DNA of 64,000 nt from RHKX01 sp963839535 (lineage in GTDB: Bacteria; Actinomycetota; Thermoleophilia; Solirubrobacterales; 70-9), in contig CAWIVF010000006.1 in assembly GCA_963839535.1 (NCBI GenBank), positions 434,001 through 498,000 of the forward strand, given 5' to 3'. Positions 20,563 through 29,743 of this stretch are shown piece by piece (position 1 is the first letter of the stretch; the number at the start of each line of letters is the position of its first letter). The position numbers and the translations under genes were made by a program. The notes beneath the pieces are model-generated. The model was not told the DNA's origin, did no database searches, and was given only the letters and a program-made list of their open reading frames with translations.

Positions 20563-21692
20563 TCAATCGCGAAGAAGCGCTGCAGCTCGGCGAGCTGACC
20601 GATCACGCCGAGATCGGCGAGCTGGTCGAGCGGGCCTGGTCGGTGCGCACGGAGCGCTTCGGCGACTCCACGGACATGTGCTCGCTCGTCAACGCGAAGT
20701 CCGGCGGCTGCGCCGAGGACTGCGGGTTCTGCGCCCAGTCCCGCTACGCGGAGGCGGACACGCCGATGCACGCGATGATGGAGCCGGAGCAGATCCTCGA
20801 GCACGCGAAGGCCGCCGAGGCCGCCGGCGCCCACCGCTTCTGCATGGTCACCCAGGGCCAGGGGCTGTCCAAGCGGGACTTCGCGAAGATCCTCGCCGGC
20901 GCTCGCCTCGTCGCCGAGAACACCAATCTGAAGCGCTGCGCGTCCGTGGGCCACATCTCGCCCGATCGCGCCAACCAGCTCGCCGAGGCGGGCATCCAGC
21001 GCGTCCACCACAACGTCGAGACCGCCCGCTCCTACTACGACGAGGTGACGACGACGGTCCGCTACGAGGGCCGCATCCGCACGATCGACGCGGTCCGCGA
21101 GGCCGGCATGGAGACCTGCGTCGGCGGCATCCTCAACCTCGGCGAGTCCCCCGCGCAGCGGGTGGAGATGGCATTCGAGCTGGCCGAGATCGACCCCACC
21201 TCGGTGCCGATCAACCTGCTCAACCCGCGCTCCGGCACGAAGTTCGGCGACCGCGACCTGATGGACCCCTGGGACGTCGTCAAGTGGATCGCGATCTTCC
21301 GGCTGATCCTCCCCGACGCCCTCTTCCGCCTCTGCGGCGGCCGCGTCGAGAACCTCGAGGACCTGCAGCCCCTTGCCGTCAAGGCCGGGCTGAACGGGGT
21401 GATGATGGGCAACTTCCTGACCACGCTCGGCGTCGAGCCGGCCGATGACCGGCAGATGTTCACCGACCTCGGCCTCAACGTCGCCCGCCAGCCGGACAAC
21501 GGCAGCAACCCGCGGCCGGACAACCGCAGCGGCTGGCTCGAGGGCGAGGCTCCGCGGACCCCGCTCGACGACCTGATCGACACCCAGGACGAGGCCGACC
21601 TCTGGGACCCCTCGACGCAGCTGCGGGTGATCGCCAAGCGGGGCAAGGTGCCGCCCTACCCGCGGCCGAGCCGCGCCGACGAAGCCGCCTAG
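20550..21692 (+). CDS. bioB: Biotin synthase
   Basis: A 380-residue radical-SAM enzyme with GGCAEDCGFCAQS, whose CxxxCxxC Cys residues (about 54, 58, 61) bind the SAM cluster; HRFCMVTQGQG, NLKRCASVG and VHHNVETA supply further cluster ligands and substrate contacts of BioB. It inserts sulfur into dethiobiotin, the last step of biotin synthesis. It begins at a TTG with GGAG upstream; no ATG or GTG is in frame nearby. The C-terminus is about 45-50 residues longer than E. coli BioB. First structural gene of bioB-F-D-A, with bioF 12 bases downstream. Confidence 0.95.
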   Translation: MPPLINREEALQLGELTDHAEIGELVERAWSVRTERFGDSTDMCSLVNAKSGGCAEDCGFCAQSRYAEADTPMHAMMEPEQILEHAKAAEAAGAHRFCMVTQGQGLSKRDFAKILAGARLVAENTNLKRCASVGHISPDRANQLAEAGIQRVHHNVETARSYYDEVTTTVRYEGRIRTIDAVREAGMETCVGGILNLGESPAQRVEMAFELAEIDPTSVPINLLNPRSGTKFGDRDLMDPWDVVKWIAIFRLILPDALFRLCGGRVENLEDLQPLAVKAGLNGVMMGNFLTTLGVEPADDRQMFTDLGLNVARQPDNGSNPRPDNRSGWLEGEAPRTPLDDLIDTQDEADLWDPSTQLRVIAKRGKVPPYPRPSRADEAA

Positions 21693-21704
21693 CCCGGGGG
21701 AGCG

Positions 21705-22997
21705 ATGAGCCCTCCCCCAGCGCGCCCGATCCCCCGGATTCCGGTGCGGGAGCGACTAGCGGCCCTGCGCAAGGCGGGCCTCTATCGGCGGATGCGCACC
21801 GTTGACTCGCCCCAGGGCACCACGGTCAACCTGGACGGCCGCGACGTCCTGATGCTCTGCTCGAACGACTACCTCGGCCTGGCCGACCATCCGACCGTCG
21901 GCGCCGCCGCGATCGACGCGGTGGAGCGCTGGGGCACCGGCGCGGGGGCGTCACGGCTCGTCTCGGGGAACATGACCCCGCACGAGCGGCTCGAGGGCCG
22001 TCTGGCCGAGTTCCACGGCACCGAGGCGGCGCTGCTCTTCGGCTCCGGCTACCTCGCCAACACCGGGATCGTGGGGGCCCTGGCGCGCCGCGGCGACGTC
22101 GTCTTCTCCGACGAGCTCAACCACGCGAGCATCATCGACGGCTGCCGGCTGGCCGGGGCCGTGACCTTCGTCTATCGCCACCGGGACCTCGAGCACCTCG
22201 CCTGGGGGCTCGAGCGGACCCCCGGCCACGCCGGCCTGATCGTCTCCGACGGGCTCTTCTCGATGGACGGGGACGTCGCGCAGCTCGGCTGGCTGCGCGA
22301 GCTCGCCAATCGCCATGGCGCGAAGCTGATGATCGACGACGCCCACGCGGTCGGCGCGATCGGCCCGGGCGGGCGGGGCTCGGTCGCCGAGGCGGGGCTG
22401 AGCGGCGAGGTCGACGTCGTCGTCGGGACGCTCGGCAAGTCGCTCGGCAGCTACGGCGCCTACGCCTGCACCTCCCGCGAGGTCCGCGAGTTGCTGATCA
22501 ACAGCGCCCGCACGCTGATCTTCTCGACCGGCCTTCCCCCCGCCAGCGCGGCGGCGGCGGAGGCCGCCCTCGGCGTGATCGAGGCCGAGCCGGAGCGGAT
22601 CGCCCGGCTGCGGGACAACGCCCGGGTCCTGAGGAACGCGCTGCGGGAGAACGGCCTCGACCCGGGCGGAGCGGGCGCCCAGATCGTCCCGGTGGTCATC
22701 GGCGACCCCGATCGCGCCGTGGGCGCGTGCCGGCGGGCGCTCGACGAGGGCGTCTACGTGCAGGCGATCAGGCCGCCGACGGTGCCGGAGGGGACCTCCC
22801 GCCTGCGCCTGACGGTGATGGCGACCCACGAGCCGGCCGAGCTCGAGGACGCCGCCCGGACGATCGCCGGCGCGGTGCGCGCCGTCTCCGCCGACGGCGA
22901 GTGGACGATCGACCTGCCCGATCCCGGGCCCGGCGAGGTCCGCGCCGAGCGGGCCGCCGCTCCGGCCCGGCCCGAGCCGACCGTCCCGGCTGCGTGA
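21705..22997 (+). CDS. bioF: 8-amino-7-oxononanoate synthase
   Basis: A 430-residue PLP-dependent alpha-oxoamine synthase. SNDYLGLADHP near the start, the conserved HAVGAIGPGGRG and GTLGKSLGSYGAY with the PLP Lys (about residue 246) are diagnostic. It condenses pimeloyl-thioester with alanine to give KAPA. The last 30 residues are Pro/Ala-rich and variable. A GGGGGAGCG ribosome-binding site precedes the ATG; its TGA overlaps the bioD GTG (GTGA). No bioC, bioH, bioW or bioI is nearby, so the pimelate source is unknown here. Confidence 0.93.
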   Translation: MSPPPARPIPRIPVRERLAALRKAGLYRRMRTVDSPQGTTVNLDGRDVLMLCSNDYLGLADHPTVGAAAIDAVERWGTGAGASRLVSGNMTPHERLEGRLAEFHGTEAALLFGSGYLANTGIVGALARRGDVVFSDELNHASIIDGCRLAGAVTFVYRHRDLEHLAWGLERTPGHAGLIVSDGLFSMDGDVAQLGWLRELANRHGAKLMIDDAHAVGAIGPGGRGSVAEAGLSGEVDVVVGTLGKSLGSYGAYACTSREVRELLINSARTLIFSTGLPPASAAAAEAALGVIEAEPERIARLRDNARVLRNALRENGLDPGGAGAQIVPVVIGDPDRAVGACRRALDEGVYVQAIRPPTVPEGTSRLRLTVMATHEPAELEDAARTIAGAVRAVSADGEWTIDLPDPGPGEVRAERAAAPARPEPTVPAA

Positions 22998-23678
22998 GCG
23001 GCGCCGCCGGCGTCTTCGTAACCGGGACCGGCACCGAGGTCGGCAAGAGCGTGGTCGCGGCGGCGATCGCCCGGACCGCAGCCGCGGCGGGCCGCTCCGT
23101 GGCCGTGTTCAAGCCCGCCGTCTCGGGCCTCGACGAGGGCGGCGAGAGCGACCACGCGCTGCTCCGCCGGGCCTCCGGCTCGTCCCAGAGCGACGAGGAG
23201 ATCGCGCCCTACCGCTATGGCCCCCCGGTCTCGCCGCACCTGGCCGCGGCCCTCGCCGGGGCCGCAATCGATCCCGCCCGGCTGCGGGAGGCTGCGGCCG
23301 CTGCGGCTCGCGACAGCCGACGTTCTCGTCTGCGAGGGGGTCGGCGGGCTGCTCGTCCCGCTCACCGCGGAGGGCTATCTGGTCCGGGACCTCGCGCGCG
23401 AGCTCGGGTACCCGATCGTCGTCGTGGCCTCACCCGGTCTCGGGACGATCAACCACACCCTGCTCACCCTCGAGGCCGCCCGGTCCGCCGGCCTCGAGGT
23501 CGCCGCCGTGGTCCTGACCCCCTGGCCGGAGTCGCCGAGCGCGATGGAGGCCTCGAACCGGGAGACGATCGCCGCGCTCGGCGCGGTGGACGTGCTCACG
23601 CTGGCGCAGCTGGATTTGAGCGATCCGGCCTCCTGGCCGGCCCTCGAGGTACCCGGTTCCGACCGGCTCCGGGCCTAG
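22994..23678 (+). CDS. bioD: Dethiobiotin synthetase, one frameshift
   Basis: From the GTG at 22994, FVTGTGTEVGKSVVAAA is the P-loop of BioD and FKPAVSG carries a conserved catalytic Lys. After an extra G near 23308 the frame changes and continues with DVLVCEGVGGLLVPL, the second BioD signature, and VVVASPGLGTINHTLL, to TAG 23676-23678. Joined length is about 227 residues, normal for the family. It makes the ureido ring of dethiobiotin from DAPA, CO2 and ATP. Sits between bioF and bioA as expected. Confidence 0.88.
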
Positions 23679-23689
23679 GTTTGAGGCCG

Positions 23690-25048
23690 ATGGGCAACCG
23701 CGTCGCAGACCTCGACCACGCTCATCTCTGGCACCCCTTCACGCAGCAGCGCGGGTGGGTCGCCGAGGAGCCGGTGGTGATCGAGCGGGCCGAGGGAACC
23801 GACCTGATCGACGCCGAGGGACGGCGCTACATCGACGGCACCTCGTCGCTGTGGTGCAACGTCCACGGGCATCGCCATCCGACGATCGACGCGGCGATCC
23901 GCGAGCAGCTCGACCGGGTCGCGCACTCGACGATGCTCGGCCTGACCCACGAGCCGGCCGCCGAGCTGGCGGCGCGGCTGGTCGAGCTCGCCCCCGCCGG
24001 CCTGACGCGCGTCTTCTACTCCGACGCCGGCTCGACCGCCACCGAGATCGCCCTGAAGATGGCCTTCCAGTACTGGCGCCAGCGCGGCGGCCAGCACGCG
24101 CGCCGGACGGGGTTCATCGGCCTCTCCGACGGCTACCACGGGGACACCATCGGAGCCGTCTCGCTGGGCGGGATCGACATGTTCCACGGCGCCTACGAGC
24201 CGCTCCTCTTCCCCAAGCACTGCGTCCGCGCGGGGGACGCGGGGGCGCTGGCCGCGGCGCTCGACCGCCACGGCGAGGAGATCGCCGCGGTGATCGTCGA
24301 GCCGCTCGTGCAGGGCGCCGCCGGGATCCTGCCGCAGCCCCTCGGCTACCTGCGGCGGGTGCGCGAGCTCTGCGACGCCCACGACGTCCTGCTGATCTGC
24401 GACGAGGTCGCCACCGGCTTCGGCCGCACGGGGACCATGTTCGCCTGCGAGCAGGAGGGCGTCTCGCCGGACTTCCTCTGCCTCGGCAAGGGGCTGACGA
24501 ACGGCTACATGCCGCTGGCGGCGACGCTGGCGACGGAGCGCATCTACGAGGGGTTCCTCGGCGAGCACGAGGAGTACCGCACGTTCTTCCACGGGCACAC
24601 CTTCACCGGCAACCCGCTCGCCTGCGCCGCGGCGATCGCCAGCCTCGACGTCTTCGAGCAGGAGCGCACGCTGCTGCGGGCCCAGCCGAAGATCCGCCTG
24701 TTCGGCGAGCTCCTCGCCGAGGTCGCCGAGATGGACGAGGTCGCCGAGGTCCGCGGGCTCGGGATGATGGCCGGGATCGACCTCGGCGAGCACGACGCCG
24801 CGCTGCGGATGGGCCACCGGGTCACGCTCGCCGCGCGCGAGCGCGGCGCCATCGTCCGGCCGCTCGGCGACACGGTCGTGCTCGTCCCGCCGCTCGGGAT
24901 CAGCAAGGCCGATCTGCGGCGGCTCGTCGCGATCACGGCCGCGTCGATCCGTCATGCCGTCGCCGCCGCCTACGCGGACCGAGGCGGCGCCAGCGTCAGC
25001 GAGCTGCGACCGGAACGCGACGCGGGAGTCGAGGGCGTGGCGGCGTGA
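23690..25048 (+). CDS. bioA: Adenosylmethionine-8-amino-7-oxononanoate aminotransferase
   Basis: A 452-residue class III aminotransferase. LWHPFTQ at the N-terminus, YSDAGSTATEIALKMAFQYW, DEVATGFGRTG and LCLGKGLTNGYMPLA with the PLP Lys (about residue 269), plus HGHTFTGNPLACAAA, are typical of BioA. It converts KAPA to DAPA using SAM as amino donor. The ATG follows a TAGGTT box at 23676-23681 (8 nt), which also forms the bioD stop, so an internal leaderless promoter is possible. Its TGA overlaps the GTG of the SDR gene. Confidence 0.94.
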   Translation: MGNRVADLDHAHLWHPFTQQRGWVAEEPVVIERAEGTDLIDAEGRRYIDGTSSLWCNVHGHRHPTIDAAIREQLDRVAHSTMLGLTHEPAAELAARLVELAPAGLTRVFYSDAGSTATEIALKMAFQYWRQRGGQHARRTGFIGLSDGYHGDTIGAVSLGGIDMFHGAYEPLLFPKHCVRAGDAGALAAALDRHGEEIAAVIVEPLVQGAAGILPQPLGYLRRVRELCDAHDVLLICDEVATGFGRTGTMFACEQEGVSPDFLCLGKGLTNGYMPLAATLATERIYEGFLGEHEEYRTFFHGHTFTGNPLACAAAIASLDVFEQERTLLRAQPKIRLFGELLAEVAEMDEVAEVRGLGMMAGIDLGEHDAALRMGHRVTLAARERGAIVRPLGDTVVLVPPLGISKADLRRLVAITAASIRHAVAAAYADRGGASVSELRPERDAGVEGVAA

Positions 25049-25902
25049 GCCCCGGTGCGGGCCGGGTCCGGTCCGCGTTGATCACGGGTTGTTCGTCGGG
25101 GATCGGGCGCGCCACGGCGCTGCGCCTCGACGCAGCGGGATGGCGGGTCCTTGCCGGGGTTCGCAAGCAGGCGGACGCGGACGCGCTGGCCGCGGCGGGC
25201 TCCGAGCGGCTCGAGCCCCTGATCGTCGACATCGGCGACGAGGCCACGGTCGCCGCCGCGGGAGAGCGGGCGAGTGAGGGCGGCGGCCTCGACGCGCTCG
25301 TCAACAACGCGGGGATCGCCTACTCGGGCCCGCTCGAGTTCGTCCCGCTCGAGGACCTGCGCCACCAGCTCGAGATCAACCTCGTCGGGCACCTGGCGGT
25401 CACGCAGGCGGCGCTGCCGGCCCTGCGTCAGGCGCGCGGGCGGATCGTCAACGTGACCTCGATCGGGGGCGTCGTCGCCACCCCGTTCTTCGGGCCCTAC
25501 AACGCCTCGAAGTTCGCGCTCGAGGCGCTCAGCGACTGCCTGCGGGTGGAGCTGCGGCCCTGGGGGATCAAGACGATCGCAATCGAGCCGGGAAGCATCG
25601 CCACGAAGATCTGGGCCAGCGGCGCGGAGAACGCCCGGCGGATGCGCGAGGACATGACCCCGGAGGCGGAGAAGCTCTACGGGCGGGCGATGGAGGCGAT
25701 GGAGCGGGCCTCCACCGAGACGGGCGAGCGCGGCATCCCCCCGGAGCGGGCGGCGGAGACGATCGAGCGCGCCCTGACGGCGCGGCGACCGCGTGCCCGC
25801 TATCTGCTCGGGCGCGACGCCCGGGGGATGGCCGCTGCCTCGCGGCTGCTGCCCGCCGGTGCGTACGACCGCCTGGTCGCGCGCACCCTCAAGCTGCCCT
25901 GA
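25045..25902 (+). CDS. SDR-family oxidoreductase at the end of the biotin operon
   Basis: A 285-residue classical SDR beginning at GTG 25045, which overlaps the bioA stop. ITGCSSGIG (about residues 12-20), NNAG (about 88-91), Ser in NVTSIGG and YNASK (about 155-159) complete the active site. The C-terminal region resembles 17-beta-hydroxysteroid or retinol dehydrogenase-like SDRs. Tight coupling to bioA suggests co-expression; a role in pimeloyl-chain formation is possible but unproven. Confidence 0.88.
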   Translation: MSPGAGRVRSALITGCSSGIGRATALRLDAAGWRVLAGVRKQADADALAAAGSERLEPLIVDIGDEATVAAAGERASEGGGLDALVNNAGIAYSGPLEFVPLEDLRHQLEINLVGHLAVTQAALPALRQARGRIVNVTSIGGVVATPFFGPYNASKFALEALSDCLRVELRPWGIKTIAIEPGSIATKIWASGAENARRMREDMTPEAEKLYGRAMEAMERASTETGERGIPPERAAETIERALTARRPRARYLLGRDARGMAAASRLLPAGAYDRLVARTLKLP

Positions 25903-25941
25903 GAGGCCCGGCGGCGGCAGGTTCGCCGATAGTTCTCTGTG

Positions 25942-26508
25942 ATGAACCGGCCCGGCGCCCGTAGAGGGGTAGTGCAGCAGGTCGCCACAGCCCCTCGCAT
26001 CGCCTCGAGGCGGGACGCCGGGATCGCCTTCGACTCCCTCTACCGGGAGTGCCGCGACGACGTCTTCGCCTACGTGGCGGGGATGCTGCGCGACCGCTCG
26101 GCGGCCGAGGACGTAACCGCGCAGGCCTTCGAGCGCGCCTTCCGCAAGCAGCGCCGCTATGACCCGCGCCGCGGCAGCGGCCGCGCCTGGATCTTCGGGA
26201 TCGCCCGCAACGCCGCGCTCGACGAGCTCCGGCGCCGCAAGCGGATCGCGGAGCTTGCCGCCGAGCCCGAGGACGTCGGCTCGCCGTCGCCCGAGGAGGG
26301 CGCGGAGGCGGCGCTGCGGCGGACCGCGCTGCGCCAGGCGATGGCGAGCCTCGACGCCCGTGAGCGCGAGCTGGTCTCCCTGAAGTTCTTCGCCGGCCTG
26401 AGCAACGCCGAGATCGCCACCGTCATCGGCACGAGCGAGACGAACGCCGGCACCCGGATCCACCGCACGATCACGAAGCTGAGGAGGGCCTGCGATGAAG
26501 CTGCTTGA
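25942..26508 (+). CDS. ECF-type RNA polymerase sigma factor
   Basis: About 188 residues with sigma region 2 (FDSLYRECRDDVFAYVAGMLRDRSAAEDVTAQAFERAFRK, here abbreviated by its ends: FDSLYREC to FERAFRK, about 28-66) and region 4 (LDARERELVSLKFFAGLSNA then EIATVIGTSETNAGTRIHR, about 136-175). A GTG three bases upstream (25939) is an alternative start; ATG 25942 is 8 nt from a GATAGT box. The next gene overlaps its end by 14 bases and encodes a membrane protein, the usual arrangement for a sigma/anti-sigma pair. Confidence 0.88.
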   Translation: MNRPGARRGVVQQVATAPRIASRRDAGIAFDSLYRECRDDVFAYVAGMLRDRSAAEDVTAQAFERAFRKQRRYDPRRGSGRAWIFGIARNAALDELRRRKRIAELAAEPEDVGSPSPEEGAEAALRRTALRQAMASLDARERELVSLKFFAGLSNAEIATVIGTSETNAGTRIHRTITKLRRACDEAA

Positions 26509-27765
26509 CCGCGAGGAGCCCATGGACCCGAGGGCACGCGAGGAGCTCGAGGCGGTCGATCGCGCCCTTGGCGGCGCGACGGTCGAGCCGGAGCACGCCG
26601 AGTGGGCGGAGCTGACGGCCCTCCTCCTCGACGAGCGCCCCGAGCCCGACGAGGACTGGGCCGCCGAGCTCGACCGGACCGCGGCGGCGGGATTCCCCCG
26701 CCGCGGCTCGTCCGCGTCCGCGTCCGGGCTGCGCGAGAAGCTGAGCGGAATCCGTCCGATGCGCATCGCCGGCCCGGCCGGGGCGTTGGCGAGCGTCCTC
26801 GTGGTCGCCGTCGTGGCGTTCTCGACGCTCGGTGGCGGCGACGAGAGCGGCGGACCCGACGCTGCGGCCGCAGTCCCGGCCACCGTTGAATCGTCAGCGA
26901 CGCAGAGCCGGAGGTCCCGAGGCACGGCTTCGACCGGCATGACGACGATCGCCGGTCAGTTCTGCCGCGGCGGAGGAGGCCCTGCCGAGCGACACGAGGC
27001 CGGCGGCCGGTACTCGGCGACCGATACGGACTGCACTACCTCCGGAACTACCGCGACAGGCCGGCAAGATCGCCCCCGGCACGGAGAACCGCCTGGTCGA
27101 TCGCGACGTCCAGCTCACCCTCTCGACCAAGCCCGACCAGGTCCGCGAGGTGTCCGATCAGGCGATCGCGATCACCCGCTCGCTCGACGGCATCGTCGCC
27201 TCCTCCCAGGTCAGCATCGTCGACACGGACGGCCGCAGCGGGCAGTCGACCGCCACGCTCCAGCTGACCATCCCCTCCCGCAACCTCGACGTGGCGATCG
27301 ACCGGCTCACGGAACTCGCCAACGTCGACTCGCTCAACGAGGCGACCGAGGACATCACCCGCCCCGTCGTCAGCGCTCAGGACGCGCTCGACGACGCCGA
27401 GGCGCTGCGCCGCCGGCTGCTCGAGGCGCTCGGCAACGCGACGACCGAGGAGGAGGCGGAGTCGCTGCGGCTGCAGATCGAGGACGCCCGGCGACGAGAT
27501 CGCCAGGGCCGAGGCGGCGCTCGAGAACGTCGCCCGCCGCGCCCGCCTCTCCGACCTCACCGTGACGGTGGTCGGCGACCCGAACGCGAAGGAGGACCGG
27601 GACCTCGGCGACTGGCTCGACGACGCCCAGGACGTCCTCCGCGACCTCGCCGGGGTGCTGCTGATCTCGGCGGCGATCGTGATCCCGCTCGGGATCCTGA
27701 TCGCGCTGGTCTGGCTGGCCGTCTCCCGCGCCCGCCGCCGCAGCCGCGAGCGCGCCCTCGACTAG
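26495..27765 (+). CDS. DUF4349-type membrane protein, possible anti-sigma partner, several frameshifts
   Basis: ATG 26495 overlaps the sigma gene. Residues 1-85 are acidic and cytoplasmic, followed by a membrane segment (AGALASVLVVAVVAFSTL). After indels near 26970 and 27060 the frame continues with the DUF4349 region (SLDGIVASSQVSIVDTDGRS, LQLTIPSRNLDVAIDRL), and after another near 27492 with DLTVTVVGDPNAKEDRD, a C-terminal membrane helix (LLISAAIVIPLGILIALVWL) and an Arg-rich tail ending at TAG 27763-27765. Total about 422 residues. DUF4349 has no assigned biochemistry; coupling to an ECF sigma factor suggests envelope stress sensing. Confidence 0.72.
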
Positions 27766-27781
27766 GCGGCTTCGGCCGGGA

Positions 27782-27964
27782 CTAGCCCTCGAAGGGCTCG
27801 AAGTCCGACTTACGAGCGCCGCAGACCGGGCAGAACCAGTTCTCGGGGATCTCCTCGAACTCGGTGCCGGCCGGAATGCCGCCGTCGGGGTCGCCCTCGG
27901 CCGGGTCGTAGACGTACCCGCAGGAGGTGCAGATCCACTGCTGCTTGACTGCCGTATCGCTCAT
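27782..27964 (-). CDS. Rubredoxin
   Basis: A 60-residue protein with CTSCGYVYD (Cys 12 and 15) and CPVCGARKSDF (Cys 45 and 48), the four-Cys single-iron site of rubredoxins, with the usual aromatic core. It carries one electron to an unknown oxidoreductase. A TAGGCT -10 (27974-27979) lies 9 nt upstream, again leaderless. Divergent from the Nudix gene. Confidence 0.95.
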   Translation of the reverse strand: MSDTAVKQQWICTSCGYVYDPAEGDPDGGIPAGTEFEEIPENWFCPVCGARKSDFEPFEG

Positions 27965-27973
27965 CGGCCGGGC

Positions 27974-27988
27974 AGCCTAACGTAGAGT
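27974..27988. promoter_or_regulatory. Back-to-back leaderless -10 boxes (rubredoxin / Nudix)
   Basis: Minus-strand TAGGCT (27974-27979) and plus-strand TAGAGT (27983-27988) are separated by only 3 bp and lie 9 and 6 nt from the two start codons. Polymerases could not occupy both at once. Confidence 0.5.
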
Positions 27989-27994
27989 GGCGCC

Positions 27995-28630
27995 ATGGTC
28001 GCCGAGCCCGCCACACCCCGGCCGGCCGCCACCGTGATCCTGCTGCGCCGGGGAGGGCGGCACTCCGACCGCGGGCTCGAGGTGCTGATGCTGCGCCGCA
28101 CCGCGGAGGCGCGGTTCATGCCCGGCGTCTGGGTCTTCGCCGGCGGCGCCGTCGACCCGATCGATCGGGAGCGCGCCGCCGAATCGGACAGCGACATCGA
28201 CCCCGACGAGCTCGCGCACCGAGCCTGCGGAGCCCGCGAGCTCGCCGAGGAGGCCGGGGTCACGGTCGAGCCGGAGGCGCTGCTGCCGTGGTCGCGCTGG
28301 ATCACGCCGGAGCAGGTCCCGATGCGCTTCGACACCCGCTTCTACGTGGCGCTCGCCCCCGCCCACTGCAAGCCCGTGGCGGACATGACCGAGATGGACG
28401 AGGTCCGCTGGGTCTCGGCCGAGGAGGCCCTCAGCGGCCATGCGGAGGACCGCTTCGAGCTCTCCTTCCCGACGATCAAGCACCTCGAGGAGCTGCGGAG
28501 GTTCGCCGACGCCGAGGAGGTCATGGCGAACGCCGCCGAGCGCCCGGTGATCCCGCTGACCCCGCGCGTGGTGGGCACGGAGGACTCGTTCACGATCATC
28601 CTGCCGGGCGAGCCCGGCTACGACGACTAG
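27995..28630 (+). CDS. Nudix hydrolase
   Basis: A 211-residue protein. GVWVFAGGAVDP and RACGARELAEEAGVTV (about residues 72-87) form an interrupted Nudix box, with REL-x-EE-x-G matching the metal-binding helix; the spacing between GG and the REL helix is enlarged, as in the long-loop (NUDT19/CoA-hydrolase-like) group. The likely reaction is hydrolysis of a nucleoside diphosphate linked to another moiety, perhaps CoA. Start 6 nt after TAGAGT. Its stop overlaps the convergent unknown gene by 4 bases. Confidence 0.88.
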   Translation: MVAEPATPRPAATVILLRRGGRHSDRGLEVLMLRRTAEARFMPGVWVFAGGAVDPIDRERAAESDSDIDPDELAHRACGARELAEEAGVTVEPEALLPWSRWITPEQVPMRFDTRFYVALAPAHCKPVADMTEMDEVRWVSAEEALSGHAEDRFELSFPTIKHLEELRRFADAEEVMANAAERPVIPLTPRVVGTEDSFTIILPGEPGYDD

Positions 28631-29325
28631 CCCGACTCCGCCGCGGGCCCGCCGCCCGGGAAGTGCTCGAGCCCCGCGTACCAGGGTCCGGTCGGGTAGG
28701 TCGCGACCCCCGCCTCCTCGAGCTCTGAGCGGACGCGCCGAAACAGGCCGCCCGCGGCATCGAGGGCCAGCTCGAGCTCGGCCTGGGTGAGCTCGCGCAG
28801 GCGCCAGAGGAAGTACATCTGGCGGTCGGAGGCGCCGAAGTCGACGTCACGGTCGATCGTCGTCGCCCAATCGAGGAAGCCGGGGCTGAACAGCTCGCGC
28901 ACCGCGATCGGGTCGTGGCCCTGCGGAACCGTCGCGATGAACCGCTCGTTGAAGTCGATGCTCTCGAACTGAACCCGCAGCGAGCTCCGCCGTCGCAGCT
29001 GGTCGTCGGGCGTCGAGTCGATCGACTCGACGTCGAAGGCGGGCACGACGCTCGTCAGATCAGGCGTATGCGCCTTGGCCAGCACCGCTCCAGGCACCAC
29101 GGTCTTCGAGAAGAACGACCCGACCTCGTGCTCGCTCGCGTCGCAGCTCGCTCCCCAGAAGTCGGGCGCCAGCTCTCCCGTCAGCCGGTTCGACCCCCCC
29201 GGGCAGAGGGCCGCCGGAGCGTCGCGCGGATTGATGCCTCCGACCTCCTCGAACTTCAGCCCGCGATCTGCCGCGACCGCGCGGACCGCGTCGACCCACG
29301 CCTCGCGCTCGTCCCCGCCGCTCAA
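28627..29325 (-). CDS. Unknown 232-aa protein at the end of the mce operon
   Basis: I do not recognise this protein. It is soluble in appearance, with no signal peptide or membrane helix, has two Cys (about residues 41 and 60) and an aromatic/acidic centre (ELAPDFWGASCDASEHEVGS). Its ATG overlaps the stop of the SCP2-like gene by 3 bases, so it is translated with the mce cluster and may act on the same lipid cargo; that is inference from context. Confidence 0.7.
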   Translation of the reverse strand: MSGGDEREAWVDAVRAVAADRGLKFEEVGGINPRDAPAALCPGGSNRLTGELAPDFWGASCDASEHEVGSFFSKTVVPGAVLAKAHTPDLTSVVPAFDVESIDSTPDDQLRRRSSLRVQFESIDFNERFIATVPQGHDPIAVRELFSPGFLDWATTIDRDVDFGASDRQMYFLWRLRELTQAELELALDAAGGLFRRVRSELEEAGVATYPTGPWYAGLEHFPGGGPAAESG

Positions 29326-29738
29326 ATCGTCGCCAGCTCCGGACGCCCCTGGTCGATCAGCTGCTGCCGGTAGCGGGGGAACGCGGGCTTGGCGAGCGGG
29401 ACGAGCTTGAGGAGCTTCGCCACCGGGCCCTCCGCGCGGATGTCGCCCCGCGCCAGGGCGGTCGTCACGTTGACCTCGCCGAGCCAGAACAGGTGCGCGG
29501 TGTCCGCCGACATCGACATCGTGACGTCGGCCTCCATCTCGCTGTCGCCGAACTCCACGCGCCCGTCGCCCGCGCAGAGCGCCACGGTGATGGTCGCGTC
29601 CGGGTCGGTGTAGCGGTAGCGCACGACCGTGTCCGCCCCGAGGAAGGCGGCCGAGAGGTCATCGTCGCCGGAGACGAGGGAGGCGAAGAGCTTCCCGATC
29701 GTCTCGTAGACGTCCTGCGCGCCCTCGAAGTAGGCCAT
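29322..29738 (-). CDS. SCP2-type sterol/lipid-carrier domain protein
   Basis: About 138 residues from the ATG at 29738. The pattern VVRYRYTDPDATITVALCAG, MEADVTMSMSADTAHLFWLG and ALARGDIRAEGPVAKLLKLVPLA is the SCP2 fold with its hydrophobic lipid tunnel and conserved RGDIRAEG-KLLKL end. It lies 5 bases downstream of the last mce gene and is read on the same strand, suggesting a cytoplasmic acceptor or carrier for lipid brought in by the MCE system. Confidence 0.82.
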   Translation of the reverse strand: MAYFEGAQDVYETIGKLFASLVSGDDDLSAAFLGADTVVRYRYTDPDATITVALCAGDGRVEFGDSEMEADVTMSMSADTAHLFWLGEVNVTTALARGDIRAEGPVAKLLKLVPLAKPAFPRYRQQLIDQGRPELATI

Positions 29739-29743
29739 ACGGC

